64,000 bases of DNA. It comes from Schistosoma mansoni. Lineage: Eukaryota > Platyhelminthes > Trematoda > Strigeidida > Schistosomatidae. Position 1 is the stretch's first letter; each line of letters begins with the position of its first letter. Made by a program: the position numbers and the translations under genes. A model generated the notes under the pieces. It was not told the origin of the DNA and ran no database searches. It saw only the letters and a list, made by a program, of their open reading frames with translations. Shown in pieces: positions 47,301 through 59,300 of the stretch. The DNA lies in the NCBI RefSeq assembly GCF_000237925.1, contig NC_031495.1, positions 806,001-870,000 on the forward strand, in the 5' to 3' direction.

Positions 47301-50300
47301 TTGTATCAGTATCAGATCTCAAACACCATTCATCATAACAAGTGGTTGTATCTCTGAAGAGTGCTTTCTCACAATAGAAAATATTCTCCATGTAAAACTT
47401 GCTACTATAGACAACGTAAAGGAAGTCCGGTTACTGTTACAGGAACTTGGTGCCAATAAACATCAAAAGCACAAAAAATTATATCCTAAGTTAATTTCGA
47501 TAAAACGGTCATTATTTAGTATCTGGTATGATTGTCTACAGTTGACAAAATAAGCTAATGAAGATCACACTACGTATGCTGGTAGGATATATTTACAAGC
47601 AGAACAATTTAAATTAAATGTACTGCACAGTGATCAGTTTAAATGTCTATTGTTTATTCTGGATTGAACTCCCGTCGATGTCAATTTTCGCATGCTTTTG
47701 TTTTCTTGTATGGAAGGTGACGATGAAACGGCTGTTACTACATAATCCCAATAACTAATAAACTGGTAACAGGATACAGCTATGTTGGAGAGCAAAAGCA
47801 CAGCGTCATTTAGGCATTCTATTCATTATGTTAAAATACGTCGAAGACGAAGTAGTATCAAGAGTAGTAATTATCACTGCAAAATTTTCAGACCAACTAA
47901 ATATTGGCGTAGTGGTACGTGGGACTTCTCAAAGATTTTCCGCTACGAAAAATAAAAAAATGCACCATATGTAATGTAGTCGGTTGAACTAGAGAAAGTT
48001 GCAGATCAATGTCAACGAAGCCTGTTAAAAAAAAACATAAGAACAAGTAAATAAACAGCGTATATGCTACACGGGTAAGGTATAGCTGGAAAAAGTAGGT
48101 ATATGGGACTATTAGTTAGCGGTCTCAAGAAAAAACAGAATAAACTTATTGTAAAAGAGGTTTGACCATCTAGTTTATGTATTGTACGGTTGCTTTAGTT
48201 ATGTGGATTTGTAAGTTCACAAGTTCTACTCCTGTCCTGGAATCATGTAGTGACAGCTTTTAATCCAAGTTCGTTCATCCAATTTCGAGCAACCATTTCT
48301 TGCAAAATAGTTTCCGTTTATATCAATGCTACGGAAAGTTGATGGCCAAATTAATTATGTTTCATTGTCACAGAAGCTATCATGGGTATTTATAATCTAT
48401 GTGCCTCAGTAGCTAAATATGGATTCATACGGTTGGTTTCAAACTTTACTGTTCTGTGATATCTGACCACACTACTTAGTTGTACAAATCTGAGTAGGTA
48501 TCTACTATACTATTTTGTCCTCAAACAATTGAAAAGGGGATTCTCAGTCTTCAGAAAGTAATCCTTATGAAATTTGTGTAGCTTAGAAAAGAATACATAG
48601 TTTTCAAAGTGTTCAATTGTTTAAAAACTAATGTTTATTGAGAGGTGTTTAACATAGTCCAGTTGAAGTTGCTTTATTAAATGTAATTCATTTACTAAGT
48701 ACTACAGTTCTAAGCTTTAAATGAACTTCAAAACTCCAACCGACTGGTTGATACACGGGGGAGCCTTAACTACTAAGTCTCTGTTACATCAAATATACTC
48801 ACTTATAAGCAAAGATGGATAGTGGCTAGCAGTTGAATCCAGGACAAGGCGCGTTTCGTCCTATTTGGGACTCGTCAGCTGGATGTACCTGCGTCTCAGA
48901 GTTGATGTTCACTCTGGGACTCGAACCCAATACCTTTCGCTTCAAACATCATCGAGTTATCAACTCGGCCACTGAGTCCTGATAGCCACTTGCTTGTGCA
49001 ATGGGGTGAAGTTTAAATTCATTTAGTATTGTTTATTTGAATCTTCTCACTTATGTTTCAGTGTCATAACTCTTCATGTATGCGCTATTTATCCCTCATT
49101 GATATTAGATGGCTTATGAAGGATTACACAGTTTGATGAAGTGACATCTGGAAGACGTATGAGAAAATAAAAAAAACTAGACTGATTCGAATACTTCAGT
49201 TTGTAGATTCAATATGTTCATGTTTTGTTATATTTTCTCTATTTTGTAGCCTATTTATAATGATTTACAGAAACAATGGGCAAATCTGATTGATTTTGAC
49301 AATCCCGAAGATTTTTGGTAAGGTTCTATTTCGCTTAAGTGTGTACTGATTCTAACAAAAACTTTTAGAGGTCATAGAAATATTAGGTTCATAATGTAGT
49401 CTGATTATCTTAGATCTTATTATTATACAGAGTCCTCCTACCACTTCTCAAATAGATTGGAGATCATTTCAAACTCGAAATGGAAGTGGGATAGGTTGTT
49501 CAAATGTTTATCATCCTTTGACTTTTAAAACACACGTTATTCTAGTGTGAATGGATTCTGTTGTATAAATTGAGCAAATTTTATGTTATAAGTCAAGGTT
49601 ACTAAGCTATTTTGTTATATATTCTAGACTAATAGCTTTCATGCTTCTAAATTGAGACCTATCTTATTGGTCTATACAATTATCAATACTTTATGTATTG
49701 AACTCATTTCAATATAAGTTAGTTAGTCAGTTAGACATAAACACCATCGAATGCCGGCTCAGTGGTCTATAAGTTAAGTGCTCTGGCGCGAGACTGATAG
49801 GTCCTGCGTTCGAATCTTGCGAGGCGAGGTGGTGGATACGCATTGCTGAGGAGTCCCACAATAGGACGAAACGGCCGTCCAGTGCTTCCAGGTTTTCCAT
49901 GGTGGTCTAACTTCAATTGACTCACGCTTTCAACTATGAAAATTAAAGTAACTTTCCTTGTACTTTTATCATATTATCACATGGGTTCACATCTTGATTA
50001 TTGTATTTTAAATTGTAGATTGTTCTATTAAGCCGTAGGTTTTTTTTCATTAAATACATAATTTGTAAGTACTTAGTTTATCGTTACTACGTACAAAATC
50101 ATATATACAATTATTAATAATAGTGGTTAAGTGCTCTGGCGCGAGACTGGTAGGTCCTGGGTTCGAATCTTGCGAAGCGGGGTCGTGGATCAGCACTGTT
50201 CAGAAGTCTCACAATAGGACGAAACGGCCTTCCAGTGCTTTCAGGTTTTCCATGGTAGTCTAGCTTCAGTTGACCCACGCTTTCAACTATGAAAATTTAT

Positions 50301-53300
50301 TCAATTTATTTATTTGAACTCATAAATGTTGGTACAAACGGAAACCGAATACATATGCGCCACACAAGTCACTTGATTTGTATGAGGACTGTGATACTGC
50401 CTGCGTGCACAGACCGAAGCACGTGGTTCTCTTAGGGGACCACACTCCGAGCCTTAGACCTAAAGGTTTAATCCACAAGGCAGTACAGCAACGTAAAGAG
50501 ATACGGTTCTATAGTAGCCGGTCACCAACAATTGGTTCATACTCCATTTGTTCTTTCAGGATCTCGGAGCCCATATGCATCATTGGTTTGGAATCAGGGA
50601 TTTCTAACTCCCCTAGATGTACTCTCCGTGTCCACCGACCCGGTTAAAGCTCTGGACATTCGCATTTCGTCCTCTTAATTTCGTAAAAAATAGTAATGCC
50701 GTGAGAAGGCAATGAGTAAGACTTTTGTGGCAGTGGTTGTATGAACGTAGCCATGTAAGCGCATTTCTCGAGGGGGAGCTGACTCTCTCCACTCTCGGCC
50801 GTACGAGGGGCATTTAGGGGCGTTTGTTTAATAGTTAATATTTTTCTTTGACTTTTTTTTCTAGGAAACATGAGTGGAGTAAACATGGTGTTTGTGCAAT
50901 AAGTGATCATCCACTTATATCAAATGAATTGGATTATTTCAATATATCACTTGCAATAAAATCGAGAGTGAATTTATTAAGGTAAGATTTTGTGTATATC
51001 AATGTTTAGTGTACAATCGTTATTTGAATATGACTAGATGATATGTCAAATGAGAAGAAGGAGGGGACTACTGTTCAAGGTCCGCTTTATGACTCGTTAA
51101 CGAACGATTGATAAATGATCCATGAACATGAATTCATCGTTTGATCTCATCTATTCTATTTAAGCTAATCCAGTTTGGGCGACGGGGGTAATAAAAGCTA
51201 AATACAAATTTATTTCAGACACTCGTTTACTCAAACAGACTTGAAGATAGGAGATGGAGAGGGTTGGCACTTGACCTCATAAGTAAGGAGATACAAGTTA
51301 GTATACGGACATATGCTTACTAGCATGGATGATCATGGTTGCAAGTGAGTAGATGGCAAGGGCAAACATGCGGCTGATAGGACAAATTCAAGAAGTAGGA
51401 TAATTCATCTGTTTAAAAGTTCTAAAAAATCATGTAGACGTTTGATAACAGAAATTTCCTACACTGTGTGACAATATAATGTCCATCATTTGTTCCAACA
51501 TTTAATGATTGCCAGCATAAGAGTAAATTAGAAAAAGAATGATTTTCGCCAGGTAAAAAAAAGTAAAATCGATGCAGGGATCCATCAACTGTTGAATAGA
51601 AATCCTACTAGAAGATGCAGGCTTCTTGGTTAGTGTTAGAGCAGAGCTGTTAAGTGACAAAACGCCTTCATATTGTTTATAATTACACAAATTCACTGAC
51701 TTTTTATAGTTATTTAAATCTTGCTTCTCGACCTTCTTCTTCCAGACATTCTAACCCTGACTACGGTATATACTACTCATGTCAACATAAGTAGCACACA
51801 CTACACTAACAGTTTATGTTTATGTCAAAAATAATGGTGCATTGACTTCGTGTTTCATTGTAATTACTAGTAGGAATTTGAAAATCATTTTAACTGGAAT
51901 AATCTCTTCACTGTACATCATGGGCTAACGTTTGCTAAAGAATCACTGATAACTAGGTGGAACCCTGGAAAGCTGTCTCGCTGACCAAATCAAATTTTGT
52001 TTACTTCAGATACTTAGATAACGCTACTGTAAAATAAGGCAAATGGGTAGAAACGTTTACTATAGTGTTTATATAATACATATACATAGCCTTTGATCAT
52101 CCATTCGTAACTTGAAATATGTTCTGCAATCCGAACCGTTTTCTTGTCTGATCTTCAAGTGTTCTGCGTATACCGTGGTTGTAATGTATGTACTGAAACT
52201 TTTCCCTCCGTTTGACGACTGTAACAGTTTCGACGCCACATTCCACTAAATACTACTCACAAGCAATCTTGTGAGTGGTATCTATCGCACTACTACTACT
52301 ATTCTTACCAGTGCTTTAATATTCATCTTATTAATTTCCTCCCAGGTTCTACTTTGCTTATGACTAACTGATTAACTGACTGAGTCAAATCATATAGAAT
52401 CATTGATTTTGGTCGTGAACATTCTTGTTGATCACCTATGAAGAATGATCATACCTACTTGTAAATATCATCGCCTGGTAATATAAATAATAGTGATATG
52501 TTTGATCAGATAAGGAAGGTGTGTATGATGTAAATTTCATTGTCATTCAATTAAAAATGATTATACTATTATGAATCGTTTAAGGTAAATACCCATATAT
52601 TGTTTGTTATCTTATATGATAAAAAAATAATCTATGGTGTTTATATCCTTACGAAAACATGATTAAAAGCTTTTAAGAAATAATTTATATCATTTAATTG
52701 TTTGTTATCAGAAGGGGGTTTTGTGGAGATTTTAGTAATTTTATATAGTTGAGATCATGAATCAATTGAAGCTAGGCCACCATGAGGTATTTCCTGGAGT
52801 TCTAGTGAGAAGCAGTAACCAATGTAGTTCAACCAGGTCTGTTGTAGAGATATCATTCACTGAAGGCAATTGGTGAATGGTTGCTCGATTTCGTGGATTG
52901 GTTGAAGTTAGACATTAACACAGTTGAATGCCGGCTCAGTGGTCTATCGGTTAAGTGCTCCGACGCGAGACTGGTAGGTCCTGGGTTCGAATCTCGCTTG
53001 CGAGGCGGGATCGTGGATGCACACAGTTGAGGAGTCCCACAATAAGACAAAACGTCCGTTCAATGCTTCCAGGTTTTCCATGATGGTCTAGCTGCAATTG
53101 TTTATTTATTTATTTATTTAATCACACATATATTGGTACAAAGGGCACCAGATACATATGCGCCACACAAAATAATGAGAATAGGAGGAGAAAGGGGGGA
53201 AGATGCGTATATATAAAAGAAGGAAAAAAAGAAAAAGAGAAGAGTAATGATGGGGGGAACTGAAATGTACAACCAGAAGAGCTCTCTCAGTTAAGAAAGT

Positions 53301-56300
53301 TATAACCACTCTTTATGAAGAAAGTAAAAGAAGGTTACAGCAGGCTCGCCACTGGCTTCTATTTGGAGCCATATCTGATAATATCTGATAGTTGTTACAG
53401 GAACAACGTGAACCCTTTTTAAAGATAGGGACGACTATTGACTCATTCCATGATGTTGGAACACTTTCTAGCTCCCAAACCTTTGCAAACAACACAGTCA
53501 GTTCCTTAGCCAGAAAGTCACCACCATCTTTAAAAAGAGCCGGAGGTAAGTCATCTGAGCCAGGTGATTTGTAACGTTTCAAGAGTTGGAGTTCCTTGCG
53601 GACTTCCGCCTCGTTTGGTGGAACAGTCGTCACCGGCCATGGGGGGCAGGACAAGCTGGTTGATGTTGCCGGAGCAGCAGGCCAGTTGAACTGCCCTTCG
53701 AAGAATTCCACCCATCGTCCAAGACGTCGAGAGATGTTAGTGATTGGCATCCCATCATCCTCGTAGATTGTTTCACTCACACCAGAGTTCTTGCTGCCAG
53801 TGGCTCGGATGAGTTGGAAGAGCTTCCGGCAGTTACCAGATGCAGCTGCTGCTTCCATCTCATTAGCACGCTCCGACCACCAGGCTTCCCGGTCCTTATG
53901 CAAGCTTTGCCCAATTTCATTACGTAACAGCCTTCGTTTGTGGTCAAACTCACGGTCACCCGGAGTAGACCGACGGGCTTCCATCAGTTGTAAGGAGCCA
54001 GAAGAAACCCAGTGCTTGTAAGCGGGACGTTTCGCGAAGCCGCAAGCGGCTTTACTCGCCATTTTCATGGCGTCGTGAAGATGCAACCAATGCTCATCTA
54101 TACTTTTCGGTGGGATGGTAGCTAGCCTAGAGGCTAGCTCCGCTCGATACTTACTTGCAACAGAAGTTGCAGCCAGTTTACTAACATCGATCCGTTGGTG
54201 GTGGTCAATCCTTCGGCCACTGAAAAGTAAGGTGAGATTGGCGCAGACCAGGGCATGATCAGACTCCAGATAGGTACTCCAAAAGGAGCGGCAGTCTTGT
54301 ACACAACCACGCCAGCGGTAGCTGATCTCGATGTCTAGGCTTGGGATGCAGAGGGAGGACGCCAAGTGGCACACCGGCGATGACTGTGCCGGAAGTTAGT
54401 GCTGGCCAGAAACAGTTTGTAGTCTGTGCACAGTTGCAGCAAACGGTCCCCGTTATCTGTCCTGCGACCAACAAGTCCCCATCGGCCACCTAAACGACTC
54501 TCCTCTGTGCCTAGACGCCCGACCTGTGCATTCAAGTCTCCGGCTAGTACTACAATATCTGTCGAACGCGCTTTCTGGAGAAGAACAGTTAACTGGTGGT
54601 AGAACTCGTCCTTGATTGCATCCGGGCTGCAATCTGTCGGACTGTGCCAAATCAATGACTTCCGACCGGTATGAACAGTCTAGCGTCCTTATTGGTCCCT
54701 TATCCGTCTAGCCCTTCCAATTGAGTCCAGAACACCAATTGCAGCTTCTTCTATACAAATCATTTATTTCAAGCATACTTGGTTTATATACCAGACAGAC
54801 AGACCGCATCACACCATAAAATAGAAAATAATATTTGTACAAAATCAAGCCGAATGTGGCTGTGAACATGGGAGACAATAATCAATAAACTGAATATAAT
54901 TAGGGACAGTAAATCGTACAGTAATAATCCATAGGTCAAAATAAAGCTTATAATAAGATGAATATAGATATACACAATCTAATTACTCAATAGTTAAACA
55001 ATAAGAATATATATAGAATAATCGTTCATTAATAGATCCTGGAAGTTACCCGTACTTATGTCTTCACTAGGATATAACAGTTTGAAGTTCAAAAGGTTAT
55101 ATAAATTATGTTATTCTTTGAGAATTTCTAACCTAATGGAAATAGTATCAGATATATTTCAAACCAACAGCATTCAAAAATTGTATTTGTCTAATGTAAA
55201 TCGCTGACAGTAATATGTCTTATTCGGTGTTACTGATTTACATTTAACAAGACATGGTCCCCAAATGCCCTGGTACGGCCAAAAGTGGGGAGAGTCAGCT
55301 CTCCCTCGAAAAATGCTCTCACATGGCTAAGTGCATACAACCACTGCCACAAAAGTCCTACTCACTGGCTTCTCGCGGTATTACTATTGTTTACGAAATT
55401 AAGAGGATGAAAAGCGAATGTCCGGAGCTTTAACCGGGTTGGTAGACACGGAAAGTCCACCTAGAGGAGTTCGTAAACCTTGATTTCAAACTAATGGTGC
55501 ACATGGACTCCAGGATCCTGAATGAACGAATGGCGTGTGAACCAATCGTTGGTCACCGGCTACCATGGGACTGCATCTCCTCACGATGCTCCATTGCCTT
55601 GTGGATTAGACCTTTAGGTCAGAGGCTCCGTATGTGACCTCATAAGTTAACCATCTGCTTCGGTTTGGGCAACCGGGTAGTTTCCCAGCGCTATTTAACA
55701 GATACTAATTTCACTCTTTCGATATACAAACATTTCATATAGTAGATACTTCATTAAGCCTTAACATATACAAAACATTTATAAGTTAATAATGACTGTA
55801 ATGTAATTCTAAAACTTTTATATAGTTAACTGTATATATATTTTTTCTCTCCTTAAAGTTGACTAAATTCATCTTGGAAATAGTGATTATAGTCAAGACT
55901 GGTAGGTCCTGCGTTAGAATCTCGCGAGTGCGGGATCGTGGATGAGCACTGCTGAGGAGTCCCACAATAGGACGAAATGGCCGTCCAGTGCTCCCAGGTT
56001 TTCCATGGTGGTCTAGCTTCTATTGACTCATGACTTCAACTCTGAAAATACATTTTAATATTTTGTTTATTTCAATTTATTTATCACCTTTAATTTCGCA
56101 TATAAAGTTGACTACAGAATTCATATAAACATCTTATCATATTCTTCTTTGGTTATTTGTTGTTTCTTTTCAGTCGTCTTGAGTCAGTCAGCATTACACC
56201 AAATAATTTGGTTACCTTAAAGGTTAGTTAAATATCGTTCAGAAGGGGTTTTGTTGAGATTTCAGTATTTTCATAGTTGCAAGCGTGAGTCAGTTGAAGC

Positions 56301-59300
56301 TAGACCACCAAGGAAAACCTGGAAGCACTGGACGGCCATTTCGTCCTATTGTGGGACACCTCAGCAGTGTGCATCCATGACCTCGCCTCTCGAGATTCGA
56401 ACCCAAGACCTACTAGTCTCGCGCCCCACAACGGAACGAAACGGCCGTCCAGTGCTTTCTGGTTTTCCTTGGTGGTCTAGCTTCAATTGACTCACGCTTG
56501 CAACTTAGTTTAATATGTTTATATTTAAAAAAGAAGATATATTATGGATGAGAATTTCATCTTTCTATGTAGTAATAAGGTTTTAATAACTTGAATAGAT
56601 ACACATATCTGCCAATTTCTATTTTCCTTATAATTCATCCATGGACTGTTAAAGGTATAAATGTAGTACTAGTAAATCACAAAGAGTAAGTGCAGATACA
56701 AATTTCTGCCAGCGTTGTAAAATGTCTTTCATTTGAAAAGTACAAAGTACGCTCTATATGTATGTATACCGATTACCAACTGATAAGGTGCGACCCCAAT
56801 AACCTCAGTACCATTACACAATTAGACAATACCATCCTCATACTGAAGTTTCTCCAGGTAACATCCACCACCAATACCCACCCTCATCAGAGTTGTTTCC
56901 ATAATGTTGGGCAATCCTGCTTAACATAACTGTTTGAATGTAGCAATTTAGAGAAATGCTTGTATCTCCTCACTCTGTTTATGTCCTGCTTCGGCCTCGG
57001 CACCCGGGCAGTATCCTAGCCCTCACACAAATCGAATGATTTATGTGGCGCACATCTACTTGGTTTCTCCTTGTACCAATGTTTATGTGTTTGAATAAAT
57101 AAATAAACTCTGTTTGTGTAATGAGTGTTCGACATGTTTATTAACGTCTCCGATACACCCTTCTTCAACAAGCTGTTCCACAGTACATTCCTGTCCAGGC
57201 AATCGAAGGCGTCCCTGTTATAAAGCACCTGAATAATTGTTCATTGCTATAAAACGTGGCGGTGAGTGAAGACAATAATATGTCCACAACCTGATTGAAA
57301 ACTAGCCTGCGCCACACTAAACAGTCACTCCTGTTGAACAATTTGTGAAGTATGACATAAGCCAGTAGTTTAAACACACTCAAAATTGGCTTATCATCCT
57401 ATTTTTGTTGCATATTATGTATAGACTGTTTTGACAGACGAAGATAACAATCGCCTCATTTCAGGATGTTTGAGAAATATTTGTAGTGATATACTACTGT
57501 CTTGAATATGGGTCCCAGAAATACATCAAACATTGACGTCAAGACTTTCCAAGAACTGTCGAATTTTTCCGTTATTCGGTCTGCATCCGTGTACGAATAT
57601 TGAATACGCCCAGTTTAAGTGATACACGTGAAGGCGCGAATCGACGAAGGAAGAGCAGCATATCTACAATTGAAGAACATCTGGAACTCAAAACAACTGT
57701 CAACCAACACCAAAGTCACAATTTTCAATACAAATGTCAAGACGGTTCTACTGTATGGGGCGAGAACTTGGAGAACTACGAAAGCTATCATCCAGAAGAC
57801 ACAAGTGTTTATTAACAGTTGTGTACGCGAAATACTTCGGATCCGTCGGCCAGACACTATCAGCAACAATCTACTGTGGGAGAAAACAAACCAGATTCCA
57901 ACGGAGGAAGAAATCATGGAGAAGCGCTGGAAGTGGATAGGACACACATTGAGGAAAGCAGCCAACTGTGTCACAAGCAAGCCCTCACCTGGAACCCTCA
58001 AGGCCAGAAAAGAAGAGGAAGACCAAAGAATACAATACTCCGAGAAATGGAGACAGACATGAGAAAAATGAACAACAATCGGATAGAACTAGAAAGGAAG
58101 GCCCAGGACAGAGTGGGTTGGAGAATGCTAGTTGGCGGCCTTTGCTCCATTGGGGGTAACAGGCGTAAGTAGGTGATACACGTGAGTTTAAGGCAACTCA
58201 TTTCGTACCTTTGGGTAGCTTTCAGATATTCAACTGGTCATGGGTTCAAAATCATTGAGACGTGACGTAGACGAGCTGTTTAGTGGACTGAAAATAAAAG
58301 TTAACATAGAATGAGAAGGAAGTGAAATAAAATCTAGTAAAGTGAAGACGGTTTTTGTCATAGTGGAGTACAGTTAGATTTTGAGCTAGTGAGGAATCAG
58401 AGCAACTATATCATTTTCCTCATTATTTTAAACTATCACATTTGTGTCTAGATTGACGCCACTAAGTATTAAGTAACATGTTGAGATTTTATGAAAAACT
58501 TACTGTTCAAGTAGATTAATTAGTGAATCTGTTTTAATATTAATTGAATCCGTTGGTTTTTTAAATATACGGTACAAATGAAAAATAGTCATATGCCCTA
58601 CTACGGTCGAGAATGAAAAGAGTCAGTTCTCCTCGGAATACTCCCACATGGCCACGTGAATGCAGCTACTGACAGAGGAGTCCTACTCACTGTGTTTTCG
58701 CGGCATTACTATTGTTTACGAAATCAGAAGGGCGAAAAGCGAATGTCCGGCGCTTTACCAGGGTTGGTGGACCTAGAGTCCACCTAGGAGAGTTGGAAAA
58801 CCTTGATTCCAATGTAATGGTGCATATGGACTCCAGGGTCCTGAGAAACAAATGGCGTATGAACTTATTGTTAGTGACTGGTTACAATGGGACTGTATCT
58901 CCTTACGTTTCTCCACTGCGTTATGAATTAGATCTCTAGGTGAAATGCTTGGGGAGTGGCCTCCTTAGAAAACAATCTATTTCGGTCTGGGCACCCGAAT
59001 AGTACTCTATCCCTCACACAAATCGAATGGTTTGTATGATGCATATATATTTTGTGCCTCATTGTACTGATGTTTATATGTTTAAATAAATAATTAGTAC
59101 ATTTTATCTGAATAAAATAAACCGTTGGACTTTTGATTAGTTGTAGTAAAACATAAAGTTACTGAATACTCAACTAATCTGTACATAAAGTTTCCAGGCT
59201 GTTATATCTCTGAAATTATATGGGCGATAAAAGTTAACCCTGATAATCATGTGTCCATTCATTGGCATGTCAGTGATCTGCACGAATATAATATCTCCCA

